In this document: positions 7,080-14,543 of the stretch, piece by piece
Layout of the letters: every line of letters begins with the position of its first letter
Numbering within the stretch: the stretch's first letter is position 1
Origin: Deltaproteobacteria bacterium
GTDB lineage: Bacteria > Desulfobacterota > Desulfuromonadia > Desulfuromonadales > JAAYDE01
Assembly (NCBI GenBank): GCA_016934985.1
Contig: JAFGRU010000015.1
Location: forward strand, 1 to 53,889
Reading direction: 5' to 3'
Length of the DNA stretch: 53,889 bases
Position numbers and translations under genes: made by a program
The notes under the pieces: generated by a model
What the model saw: only the letters and a program-made list of their open reading frames with translations
Database searches by the model: none
Told to the model about the DNA's origin: nothing

Positions 7080-7220
7080 ATGAGAAAAGTAATCGGTCTG
7101 TTGGTCATGGTATTGCTTGCGGCTTCCCTGGCTGCCTGCAGCACGGCGAAAAAGGCTGAAGTCCAGCGTGTCAGGTGCCCGGCCTGCGGTTACGAATTCG
7201 ATGCTCCTGCCCAATACTAG
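7080..7220 (+). CDS. Small lipoprotein with a CPxCG zinc-ribbon-like tail (46 residues)
   Basis: A 46-codon frame starts at ATG 7080 behind a perfect AAAGGAGGTG ribosome-binding site and ends at TAG 7218-7220. The N-terminus (MRKVIGLLVMVLLAASLAAC) is a lipoprotein signal peptide with lipobox LAAC, so Cys20 would be lipidated and the mature peptide only 27 residues long. The tail holds CPACGYEFDAP, a single CxxCG knuckle typical of small metal-binding ribbons. It lies 102 bases upstream of the porin in the same direction. Its size means standard gene calls may miss it. Function unknown; a metal or redox role is only suggested by the cysteines. Confidence 0.8.
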   Translation: MRKVIGLLVMVLLAASLAACSTAKKAEVQRVRCPACGYEFDAPAQY

Positions 7221-7261
7221 GGTGCGGGTGTCTTTTCCGTGGGTAGCGCAAAAAGCAGCAA

Positions 7262-7285
7262 CCGTTTCCCGCAAGGTGGAAACGG
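7262..7285 (+). promoter_or_regulatory. Hairpin between small lipoprotein and porin genes
   Basis: CCGTTTCC (7262-7269) pairs exactly with GGAAACGG (7278-7285) around an 8-base loop. It may separate the two cistrons by partial termination or RNA stabilisation; the following bases are AT-rich but not a clean T run. Confidence 0.4.
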
Positions 7286-7322
7286 AATTCTTTGATTTTC
7301 ATTTTTTACTCAGGAGGCAACA

Positions 7323-8558
7323 GTGAAAGCATTACGTGTATTACTTATTTCCTTGGTGGCCCTGGCGCTGGCAATGCCGGCCATGGCCATGAACGTTACC
7401 ACTTCCGGTAACATGTACCAGTGGTTCGGTTATCAGAACATGATGCCTTCCGAACAGGGCGATTGGACCGAAGATGCCAGCGAAGCAACCTTCCGCTATC
7501 ACACCCGTGCGCGCCTGTATTTCAAGGCTGAAGACGACGAGAAGAAGGTTCGCGGAACCTACGGTTTCGAGATGGATCTTGAGAGCGGTATTGAAGGCGA
7601 CCTCGGCGGCGACGCTGCTGGAAACGTAGAAACCCGTTTCGCCTACATCGATTTCGAACTTCCTTTCGATCCCGCCAGCCGCGTCTATATGGGCCTGATG
7701 CCTGTCGGCGCCGGCAGCGACTGGGTTTTTGATGACAACGCCATGGGCGTCAAGGTAGCTCGCAGCATGGGCCCCGTGACCGCCGGTCTGGCCTGGGTTC
7801 GCGCATCTGATGACGACGGCGTGGACGATGGCGACGATCAATGGTTTGATAACGACAACGCGGATGTCTTCCTTCTCGACCTCGGTTTCGACATCAACGA
7901 CAACGCCAGCATGGGCGCCTTCATCTATTATGAGGATTCTAATGCTGCAGATCCCATCTGGCTCGGTATTGACGGCGCCATGGAAAGCGGTCCCTTCTCC
8001 GGCCAGTTCGCCGCTATCTATCTTACCGGCGATGAAACTGACGCTGTCGAATATTCTGCCTATCTGCTCTTCCTCGAAGGTACCTATTCCTTCGGCAACA
8101 ACTATGTACAGCTCGGCTGGTACTGGGCCACCGGCGATGATGATGCAGGCGACGATGAAAACAATCAGTTCCAGGGCCTTGGCAATAACGCAAGCGTGAC
8201 CAATACCTGGACCGGCTCCAAAGCTTTCTTCGAAGCTCTCGACCTCGAAGCTGGCGGCAGTGATGCTTATCTCTCCGACGCAGGTCTGGGCGCAAATGTC
8301 GCTTACCTCAATTTCGGTCATGAGTTCAGTGAAAAAGCCGATGCCCGCGTTGGTCTGGTTTGGATCAACTACGTTGAAGACGATGCCAATGGCGACTCTA
8401 ATGTCGGTTGGGAAGTCAACGGCGAGTTCGGCTATGCCATCTCCGAAAACCTCCAATTCGCCATTGCTGCAGGTTACGTGCTGAACGGCGATGTTCTTGA
8501 TGAGCTGGATGCCGACAATCTCTATCGCATCACCTCTCAGATCAAGCTTTCTTTCTAA
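7323..8558 (+). CDS. Outer-membrane porin-like beta-barrel protein
   Basis: The 411-residue protein has a clear signal peptide (MKALRVLLISLVALALAMPAMA), then a sequence with alternating hydrophobic residues, many Asp/Gly and no cysteine, and ends in KLSF, a C-terminal aromatic typical of outer-membrane barrels recognised by BAM. Repeated short beta-hairpin patterns such as NYVQLGWYWATGDDD and RVGLVWINYVEDD run to the end. Strong AGGAGG precedes the GTG start at 7323. Long Asp-rich loops may bind cations or give cation selectivity. Similar proteins are abundant in Desulfuromonadales as general porins. A strong terminator follows, so it is probably transcribed with the small lipoprotein only. 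The substrate cannot be told from sequence. Confidence 0.85.
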   Translation: MKALRVLLISLVALALAMPAMAMNVTTSGNMYQWFGYQNMMPSEQGDWTEDASEATFRYHTRARLYFKAEDDEKKVRGTYGFEMDLESGIEGDLGGDAAGNVETRFAYIDFELPFDPASRVYMGLMPVGAGSDWVFDDNAMGVKVARSMGPVTAGLAWVRASDDDGVDDGDDQWFDNDNADVFLLDLGFDINDNASMGAFIYYEDSNAADPIWLGIDGAMESGPFSGQFAAIYLTGDETDAVEYSAYLLFLEGTYSFGNNYVQLGWYWATGDDDAGDDENNQFQGLGNNASVTNTWTGSKAFFEALDLEAGGSDAYLSDAGLGANVAYLNFGHEFSEKADARVGLVWINYVEDDANGDSNVGWEVNGEFGYAISENLQFAIAAGYVLNGDVLDELDADNLYRITSQIKLSF

Positions 8559-8590
8559 GATTGTTGTTTCATAAAAGCTGTTGTATAATC

Positions 8591-8617
8591 AGCCGGGCCA
8601 GTGGCCCGGCTTTTTTT
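8591..8617 (+). terminator. Intrinsic terminator after the porin
   Basis: AGCCGGGCC (8591-8599) pairs with GGCCCGGCT (8603-8611) and is followed by seven T. A classical strong terminator. Confidence 0.92.
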
Positions 8618-8622
8618 ATAGC

Positions 8623-8703
8623 TTTTACCGCGGAGAACACAGAGATCGCAAAGAAGCGGCTTTTTATTTAATGTCAGCGTCCCTGGCAATTTCAGCGGTA
8701 AAA
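8623..8703. repeat. About 81-bp element with 9-bp inverted ends
   Basis: TTTTACCGC (8623-8631) and its exact complement GCGGTAAAA (8695-8703) bound a segment that contains CCGCGGAGAACACAGAGATC, a purine-rich intergenic pattern of the kind often repeated in delta-proteobacterial genomes. It looks like a small non-coding repeat or MITE remnant. No second copy is in the window. Confidence 0.4.
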
Positions 8704-8733
8704 AAACAAGAGTTTCTATATGGGGAGGTCGTC

Positions 8734-10584
8734 TTGTCTGTGAAACGAATGGTGGTTTTTGGAATGGCCGTTTTCTTTGGCATGTGCTCTTCGGTTTCGG
8801 CTTTGATCGGCGAGGAGGTCGGCAAAGACTTCCAGCCCGTCTCAGGCTATGTGATCACGGCCATGCAGGGGGAATACCTTGTCGACCTCGACGCTTCTCA
8901 GCGCTTGGCCATCGGTGATATCTTCGCCGTGGTCCGGCCCGGTGAAAAGATCATTCATCCGGTGACCAGGAAGGTGATAGGCAACCTGGAAAAGGCGAAG
9001 GCCTATCTGCAGGTGACCCGCATTCAATCGGGCTATTCTTATACCCGGCTGTTGGGCAGCGACCAGGGGACGAAAATCGAGGCCGGTGACGTTGTGCGCC
9101 GCTTCCAGAATCTTCCGGCTCTGTTCTGGGACTATTCCGGCGCGGGTGAGGCGATCTTTGCCGAACTGCAGAGCGCTCTGCCGCATCTGGAATGGGCCGA
9201 CTATGCCTCGGCCCAGGCCAGCCGGCCGCCGGTGCCCGCTCCGCCGGCTGAACAGCGCATTGCACTGACGTTCATCTATGACGGCTCGCGTCTTGAAGCT
9301 CGTGACCCCTATTTTCGTATTATCCATACTTATGGGACCACCACCGCACCCACGACAGCAGGCCGGGCGAGTTCCGCCACGCCGCTGGTGACCAACCGGG
9401 GCATGAAGCTTCAGCCCCTGCCCGCTCCCGTCCCGAATTATGCCTGGGGTTCCGTACCTCAGGCCCGCCCGCAAGGGACAGTCGTTTATCCGCAATCGGC
9501 GGCTCAGCCTGCGGGCGTCCCCTACAAAATGGATTCGCAGCCCCTCTACAGCCAGGGCGGTGTGGTTCGCTATTCGGCCGCGTTCCCCGGTTTTCAGAAT
9601 GTCGGAGAGCTGCCCCGGGGTATCGTGATGAGCGATTTTGTTGTTGTCGACGGCCGCCGCCTGATGGCGGCAACCAATGGCAGTACGATCTATGTTTTCG
9701 ATTTGAGCACGGGGTTGACGAAAATAGCCCAGGGTGCGCCCTCTTATTTTGCCGAAATCCTTTCGGTCAAATGGTGGAAGCCTGCCGCCGGTAAAGAACT
9801 CTACCTGGCTATGACCGCCTGGCGGGAAAAAGAACAGAAGGTGGTCAGTGCCCTGTTTGATATGGAGGGCAATAATCTTCGCCTATTACAGGAAAATATC
9901 CCTCATATCCTTGGCAGTGTCGACCATAACGGGGACGGCATGCCGGAGCTGCTGCTGGCACAGAAATATGACGGCAAGAAATTTTTCGGGAGGGACATAT
10001 ACCAATGTGATTGGCAGGACGGGAAACTGGAAACTTCTGCTCCGTCATTTCCGCTGCCTCTCGATTTTACCGTTATCGGCTGCCTTTATGCCGATATAAC
10101 CGGTGATGGCCAGCCGGAGTGGGCCTATGTCCGTTTCAACATCCTCTTCCTTTATTCCGCTGACGGCCAAAACCGCATATATGAGTCACCCAAACAGATG
10201 GGGGGCAGCCTCTCCGTAGCTAGATTCAACCTGTTTGCGGAGAGCAACAGGGAAAATGAACAAAGTGAATTTGCGCCATTTGAAGTCACCCCCGTGGCGG
10301 TCGACCTGGATGGCGACAACGTCAAGGAACTGGTCGTGGCCTCGGCGGAAAAAATCGCTTATGGTGTGGCTGATGGCCTGCTTTCCGGTGTTAAGAGTAG
10401 CTGGCTTGGGGTGATCAAGTTTCGCGACGGCATGTTCGTCAAGGGAACCATTGGTGAAAAAATGGAAATCCCTCTGGCCGGGCTGACCGTGACGTCCAAC
10501 GAGATTCTCTTCATCGCCTCACAGCCGAACAAGCTGTTGGGTGGAAAGGGGACGAGCTATCTGCTCTCTTTCCCTCTCAGGTAG
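8734..10584 (+). CDS. Exported FlgT-like / VCBS (FG-GAP) repeat protein
   Basis: The protein (616 residues from TTG 8734; GTG 8740 is an alternative) has a signal peptide ending near CSSVSA. Residues about 30-130 resemble the FlgT-type domain: GYVITAMQGEYLVDLDASQRL, then GDIFAVVRPGEKIIHPVT and IEAGDVVRRF. A Pro/Ala-rich linker follows (about 190-310), with poor conservation. The last 300 residues form a propeller-like region with three calcium-type repeats: DHNGDGMPELLLA, DITGDGQPEWAYV and DLDGDNVKELVVA. GGGGAGG lies just before the start. The frame is open upstream to 8581 but through the terminator, so that extension is unlikely. It is probably periplasmic or outer-membrane associated; the function is unknown. 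Confidence 0.75.
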   Translation: MSVKRMVVFGMAVFFGMCSSVSALIGEEVGKDFQPVSGYVITAMQGEYLVDLDASQRLAIGDIFAVVRPGEKIIHPVTRKVIGNLEKAKAYLQVTRIQSGYSYTRLLGSDQGTKIEAGDVVRRFQNLPALFWDYSGAGEAIFAELQSALPHLEWADYASAQASRPPVPAPPAEQRIALTFIYDGSRLEARDPYFRIIHTYGTTTAPTTAGRASSATPLVTNRGMKLQPLPAPVPNYAWGSVPQARPQGTVVYPQSAAQPAGVPYKMDSQPLYSQGGVVRYSAAFPGFQNVGELPRGIVMSDFVVVDGRRLMAATNGSTIYVFDLSTGLTKIAQGAPSYFAEILSVKWWKPAAGKELYLAMTAWREKEQKVVSALFDMEGNNLRLLQENIPHILGSVDHNGDGMPELLLAQKYDGKKFFGRDIYQCDWQDGKLETSAPSFPLPLDFTVIGCLYADITGDGQPEWAYVRFNILFLYSADGQNRIYESPKQMGGSLSVARFNLFAESNRENEQSEFAPFEVTPVAVDLDGDNVKELVVASAEKIAYGVADGLLSGVKSSWLGVIKFRDGMFVKGTIGEKMEIPLAGLTVTSNEILFIASQPNKLLGGKGTSYLLSFPLR

Positions 10585-10614
10585 TGGCTGAAACTTAACT
10601 TTTTTTGTTGAAAG

Positions 10615-10658
10615 GAAACCCTCTGCCCGGATCAGTCCGGGTGGAGGGTTTCTTTTTT
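10615..10658 (+). terminator. Intrinsic terminator after the VCBS-repeat gene
   Basis: GAAACCCTC (10615-10623) pairs with GAGGGTTTC (10644-10652), with an inner CCCGGA/TCCGGG stem, followed by TTTTTT. Confidence 0.88.
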
Positions 10659-10716
10659 CTGCGTGCTGTCGAGGATCAGGGCAGGTGCTTCTGCGGGGGG
10701 AATGGCATCCTTTTCC

Positions 10717-10741
10717 TGGGCGACACGAGTTGTTGCGCTGA
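10717..10741 (+). repeat. Half copy of the serA-downstream palindrome
   Basis: These 25 bases match 4540-4564 at 22 positions, including the identical 14-base start TGGGCGACACGAGT. The left arm is missing here, so this copy cannot form the hairpin. Confidence 0.65.
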
Positions 10742-10886
10742 ATAGTAACAAAAAATTAAACTTTCCCGGATGTATCCGAAAGAAAATTTTTCAGGTAAGA
10801 TTAAAAAATAAAAAGTGTAAGTCGGTTTATGAATGGACTGTGGCGGCTGAAGTGAATAATGATTTAATGCTCGATGAGGTAATCGT

Positions 10887-12689
10887 ATGAATGAAACTCT
10901 AAGCGAGGCAAGGGCTTGGGACTTATCTTCTCTTTACAGCGGGTTTGATGACCCCCGTTTCGACGAGGACCTGCAGGAGGCAAAAAAGCGCGCCCATGCC
11001 TTCCGTCACGATTTTCGCGGCAGGATTGCGGGGGACAGCCTGTCGGCCGATGTTTTGAGCGCCTCCCTTCATGCCTATGAAGACCTGCAAAAGTTTACTC
11101 TCAAGCCTTATCTCTATGCTCAACTGCTTTTTCTCGGGGACAGCACTCCGGCGGCTCACAAAGCGCTTTTGACTAAAATTCGCGAGGCCTGGACGGAAAT
11201 CATCGAAAAAATCCTTTTTTACGAGTTGGAGCTTTTGCGTATTGACGAGGAATTTCTGGCCGAGTTTTTCAAGGACCCCGAAGTCGGAAAATTCAGTCAT
11301 TATCTCCAACGGTTAAGGAAAACAGCCCCTTACATTCTCTCCGAAGAGGTGGAGAAGGTTCTCAAGCGCAAGGATCTCACCGGGAAAGAGGCTTTTGTTC
11401 AGCTTTTCGAGGAATTGACCGCTTCGTTCCGCTTCCATTACCAAATGCCGAACGCCGAAGAGGCGACCGAGGTGACAGGGGAGGAGCTTCTTGGCCTTCT
11501 CCATCATCCGGATAGGAACGTCCGGGAAACGGCCTTGACAACGTTCCTGACCAAGTATGCTGAAAACTCGGTGGTTCTTTCCGCGTGTTTCAACAATCTG
11601 CTCCTTGATCATTTCAAGGAAGTCGATTTGCGAGGCTACCCGCATATTATGACCCCGACCCATCTGGCCAATGAAACGGAACCTGAAATCGTTGACAAAA
11701 TGATGGAAGTCACGGAAGCGAACTACGGGCTGGCCAGAGAATATTTTGCCCTGAAAAAAGAGCTGTTGGGTTTGGCGGAGATGAAAAACACAGATATCTA
11801 TGCTCCGCTGGAGCAGAGCTCTAAGAAATATCCTTTCGATGAGGCAGAACAGATGGTTCTGGATGCCTTCAGGGGATTTTCATCGGAAATGGCCAATATT
11901 GCCGAGGCCTTTTTCAGGGAGAGGCGCATTGATGCTTTTCCGAAGGCGGGGAAAGGTGGCGGTGCTTTCTGCATGGGCATGGTTCCCGGCCTGGCCCCTT
12001 ATGTGCTTCTCAATTATACCGGCAATCTGAGGGACGTGGCTACTCTGGCCCATGAGCTGGGTCACGGGGTACACTTTTCACTGGCCCAGGCCCAGAACCT
12101 TTTTCATTATGATGCTCCTCTGCCTTTTGCTGAAACGGCCAGCGTCTTTGGCGAAATGTTGTTGACCCGCTATCTGCTTGACCGGGAGAAGGACACCCGG
12201 GTGAAGATCGAGCTCCTTTGTGGCAAGCTGGAAGATATTATTGCCACGACCTTCCGCCAGAATGTCTTGACCCGTTTTGAGCTGGCTGTCCACAAACTGC
12301 GCCGGGAGGGGCTGCTGGCACCGGAGGACTATTGCGACATCTGGTGGCAGGAGAATGCCAAGCTGTTTGGCGATGCCGTCGCCATGATCGAGCCCTACCG
12401 CTGGGGTTGGGCCTACATCAGCCATTTTATTCACTCCCGTTTCTATTGCTACTCTTACGTGCTCGGTGAGCTTCTGGTGCTATCCCTGTATCAGAAATAT
12501 CAGGAGGAAGGGGAACTATTTGTCCCCAAATACCTCGATCTCCTGGCCCAAGGGGGGAGTCAGCCGCCCCGGAAGATGCTGGAGCCCTTTGGCATTGATC
12601 TCGCTGACCCCGATTTCTGGCAGAAGGGATATGATTTTGTCGGAAGTCTTTTGCAGGAGCTGCGGGAGCTGGTGAAGAGCAGTCAATAA
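10887..12689 (+). CDS. pepF: Oligoendopeptidase F (M3 family zinc metallopeptidase)
   Basis: The 600-residue protein matches the M3B family in length and layout. It has a helical N-terminal half and a C-terminal catalytic half with the zinc motif HELGH at about residues 389-393, followed by ETASVFGEMLLT, whose Glu is the third zinc ligand. PYRWGWAYISHFIHSRFYCYSYVLG near 510 is the conserved substrate-tyrosine region. PepF cleaves short peptides in the cytoplasm during peptide turnover. There is no signal peptide. GAGGT sits seven bases before ATG 10887. It follows a terminator, so it is probably transcribed on its own. Confidence 0.94.
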   Translation: MNETLSEARAWDLSSLYSGFDDPRFDEDLQEAKKRAHAFRHDFRGRIAGDSLSADVLSASLHAYEDLQKFTLKPYLYAQLLFLGDSTPAAHKALLTKIREAWTEIIEKILFYELELLRIDEEFLAEFFKDPEVGKFSHYLQRLRKTAPYILSEEVEKVLKRKDLTGKEAFVQLFEELTASFRFHYQMPNAEEATEVTGEELLGLLHHPDRNVRETALTTFLTKYAENSVVLSACFNNLLLDHFKEVDLRGYPHIMTPTHLANETEPEIVDKMMEVTEANYGLAREYFALKKELLGLAEMKNTDIYAPLEQSSKKYPFDEAEQMVLDAFRGFSSEMANIAEAFFRERRIDAFPKAGKGGGAFCMGMVPGLAPYVLLNYTGNLRDVATLAHELGHGVHFSLAQAQNLFHYDAPLPFAETASVFGEMLLTRYLLDREKDTRVKIELLCGKLEDIIATTFRQNVLTRFELAVHKLRREGLLAPEDYCDIWWQENAKLFGDAVAMIEPYRWGWAYISHFIHSRFYCYSYVLGELLVLSLYQKYQEEGELFVPKYLDLLAQGGSQPPRKMLEPFGIDLADPDFWQKGYDFVGSLLQELRELVKSSQ

Positions 12690-12748
12690 GTTTTAAAAAA
12701 TGTAATTTGCAGCTTTCCGGAAGGCGGGGTTGCGCCCCCGCAGGACGC

Positions 12749-12780
12749 CTTACTCTTTTTGCTTGTCCAAAAAGAGTAAG
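12749..12780. repeat. 13-bp perfect inverted repeat
   Basis: CTTACTCTTTTTG (12749-12761) and CAAAAAGAGTAAG (12768-12780) are exact complements around the 6-base loop CTTGTC. It is the first part of the structured intergenic repeat after pepF. Confidence 0.75.
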
Positions 12781-12820
12781 CAGAAAAAGGACACCCCGGC
12801 ATCTTGCCCTTCGGGTACCC

Positions 12821-12906
12821 GTTACAGGGAGGTTCTTTTGAGGCCGGTCAGAATTCGCACACCCCGCTCAACTGCCCGGCTGATCTCAAAAGCCCCTCCC
12901 CGTAAC
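12821..12906. repeat. Large imperfect palindrome
   Basis: GTTACAGGGAGG at 12821 mirrors CCTCCCCGTAAC ending at 12906, and CTTTTGAG / CTCAAAAG and GCCGG / CCGGC continue the pairing inward. The centre is about 25 bases of AT-mixed sequence. Long arms with a few mismatches point to a mobile or RNA-structured repeat. Confidence 0.65.
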
Positions 12907-13001
12907 GGCTGCGATGCAAGGGGAGTAAACCCAAAACCCAAGACGGGTGACAAGTGACGGGCCTGCGCGCTGTAGTGCTTCGGCACGCAAGCGGGTGAAG
13001 A

Positions 13002-13020
13002 GTAGCCCGTTAAAGCAGTT
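13002..13020 (+). repeat. 19-base repeat, copy 1 (inverted relative to 24983-25001)
   Basis: GTAGCCCGTTAAAGCAGTT is the exact reverse complement of 24983-25001. Both copies sit next to GTGACA/TGTCAC-type short repeats in intergenic sequence. Confidence 0.7.
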
Positions 13021-13049
13021 TGTAACTTAACACTTAAAACTTTAAACTG

Positions 13050-14432
13050 TTATGCGTCCCCCGAATCCGGACAGTAGTCAAAACCACAATGGCGGTGGAG
13101 CAGTGCAACTTTATCGCCGGTCGTGCCCTGCCATTCTTTCAGCAATCTTTCCGCAAGAGTTTCGCCGCTACGGGCGATCTCTTCGATTTTTCCCAGAAAG
13201 ACAGTTTCATCCTCTCCATCTTCATTCAGTGTCCCCTGGCGTTTCAGTCCCATCCGGGCCAGTTCCAGGACTTCCAGGGCGAGTTCCCGCAGGGTTCGGT
13301 TTCCAAAGGGTGCCTTCAGTCCCATTCGCGAAGCTTTTTCGAGAAGCTCCTCGCGGCTTTCCCGGTTCTGATGACGGAGCAGTCCCCAGGAAAGTTCCCG
13401 GGCTTCCCGATCGTAGAGAATCCCTTTACAGAGAGCTGCAAAACTGAGGCTGATGCGGGGTGGGAGACTGTCCAGGGAGCGAATCTCGATCTGCGGCCGG
13501 AGACGGGTTTCGGGAAAGAGGGTCGACAAGTGCAAGGCCCAGTCGTGAAGGGTCGCCTGATGACCTTCAAAGCCCTCTTCCAGAAAGTGGCGGAAACGGA
13601 GTGGTTTTTTGGTGAGGTCGAGATAACTGTTGTCTCGAAAGATAAAATACATGGGGATATCGAGGGCATAGTCGATGTAAGTGTCGAAACCGGCCCCCGG
13701 TTTGAAAAGCTCGTGGATCAGCCCGGTCCTTTGGGGATCGGTTTTCGACCAGATCTCCCTCCGGGTGTTGAGAAAGCCCGTCGGTTTTCCCTCCATGATC
13801 GGTGAATTTGCGGACCAGGCGTAAAGGAGGGGGGCAAGAGCCTGGCAAATCCTCATCTTTGCCATGCAGTCGGCTTCGTCTTCATAATCGAAATTAAGCT
13901 GGATGCCTGCCGTCTGCTTCATCATCCTCTGTCCCGTGGTGCCGGCTCGCAGCATGTAGGGGGCCATGATGTTGTAACGGTTTTTAGGCAGCCAGTTGAT
14001 TTCCTCGAGGGTGGAAAAAGGTTGCACTCCAAGTCCCAGGAAAGTCAGGCCCAGAGGAACCGCATCTTTGAGAATGGTTTCTATGTGGTGACAAAAATTG
14101 TTGAAGCAGCAGTGAACGTCAGGGCAGAGTTGGCCCGAAAGTTCCAGTTGACCGCCCGGCTCCAAGGTGATGGAAGAGAGCCCTCCCTGTAAGGCGATAA
14201 GGTGGCCGTTTTCTCTAACCCCTTTCCAGTGACCGGAGCTTTCGAGCTTGAGCAACAGCTTTTCAATGGCCTCGAAAGGCGCGGCTTTGGCCGTGCCGAT
14301 ATCGACCACTAATTTTTCAACTTCTACACCAATGCGCCAGTACTCAGGGGGTTTGCACCCCTGAAAAAAGTAGTCGAGGAGATCCTGACGGTTATGGATA
14401 TACGTCCTTTTGACGTTTTTGACTTCACTCAT
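13050..14432 (-). CDS. gshA: Glutamate-cysteine ligase (GCS2 family)
   Basis: The 460-residue protein belongs to the plant/alphaproteobacterial-type ligases that join glutamate and cysteine to gamma-glutamylcysteine. Motifs include RIGVEVEKLVVD (the ATP-grasp-like glutamate-binding GxExE region near 35), the Gly-rich LEPGGQLELSGQ, AGIQLNFDYEDE, and RPQIEIRSLDSLPPR near 320, all typical of this family. ATG 14432 is chosen because AGGAC lies upstream and the family starts near there; the frame extends to 14525 without support. It follows the aminotransferase by 111 bases in the same direction. No gshB is present in the window, so whether glutathione or gamma-glutamylcysteine is the end product is open. 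Confidence 0.88.
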   Translation of the reverse strand: MSEVKNVKRTYIHNRQDLLDYFFQGCKPPEYWRIGVEVEKLVVDIGTAKAAPFEAIEKLLLKLESSGHWKGVRENGHLIALQGGLSSITLEPGGQLELSGQLCPDVHCCFNNFCHHIETILKDAVPLGLTFLGLGVQPFSTLEEINWLPKNRYNIMAPYMLRAGTTGQRMMKQTAGIQLNFDYEDEADCMAKMRICQALAPLLYAWSANSPIMEGKPTGFLNTRREIWSKTDPQRTGLIHELFKPGAGFDTYIDYALDIPMYFIFRDNSYLDLTKKPLRFRHFLEEGFEGHQATLHDWALHLSTLFPETRLRPQIEIRSLDSLPPRISLSFAALCKGILYDREARELSWGLLRHQNRESREELLEKASRMGLKAPFGNRTLRELALEVLELARMGLKRQGTLNEDGEDETVFLGKIEEIARSGETLAERLLKEWQGTTGDKVALLHRHCGFDYCPDSGDA

Positions 14433-14543
14433 ATCCGGATGTCCTGTCTGGCGGATGATTGCGATTTGATGCCTTCGGCTCGCTAGCGGCGAGGCGGAAA
14501 AAAGTTGGAGCCGTTTTCTCAGCAACCCGTTATCCGGCTGAAA

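Larger units (their letters stand above)
10585..10886. other. Intergenic region with terminator and degenerate repeat
   Basis: It contains the terminator at 10615-10658, a half copy of the serA-downstream repeat (10717-10741) and an AT-rich stretch (10742-10830) that could hold the pepF promoter. I could not pick a well-spaced -35/-10 pair there. Confidence 0.4.
12690..13049. other. Structured non-coding region between pepF and the converging gshA
   Basis: The whole 360-base gap is filled with inverted repeats: a GC hairpin near 12724-12742, a 13-bp stem (12749-12780), a long imperfect palindrome (12821-12906), and a 19-base sequence (13002-13020) repeated elsewhere. A 75-codon frame (12730-12957) runs through it but is most simply an accidental translation of the repeat. 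Confidence 0.55.

Noticed and set aside
10663-10890. 75-codon frame upstream of pepF
   Set aside because: It covers the degenerate repeat and AT-rich sequence, and overlaps the pepF start without its own ribosome-binding site.
12730-12957. 75-codon open frame between pepF and gshA
   Set aside because: It runs through perfect and imperfect inverted repeats, has no ribosome-binding site, and is basic and low in hydrophobic residues; it is an accidental translation of repeat DNA.
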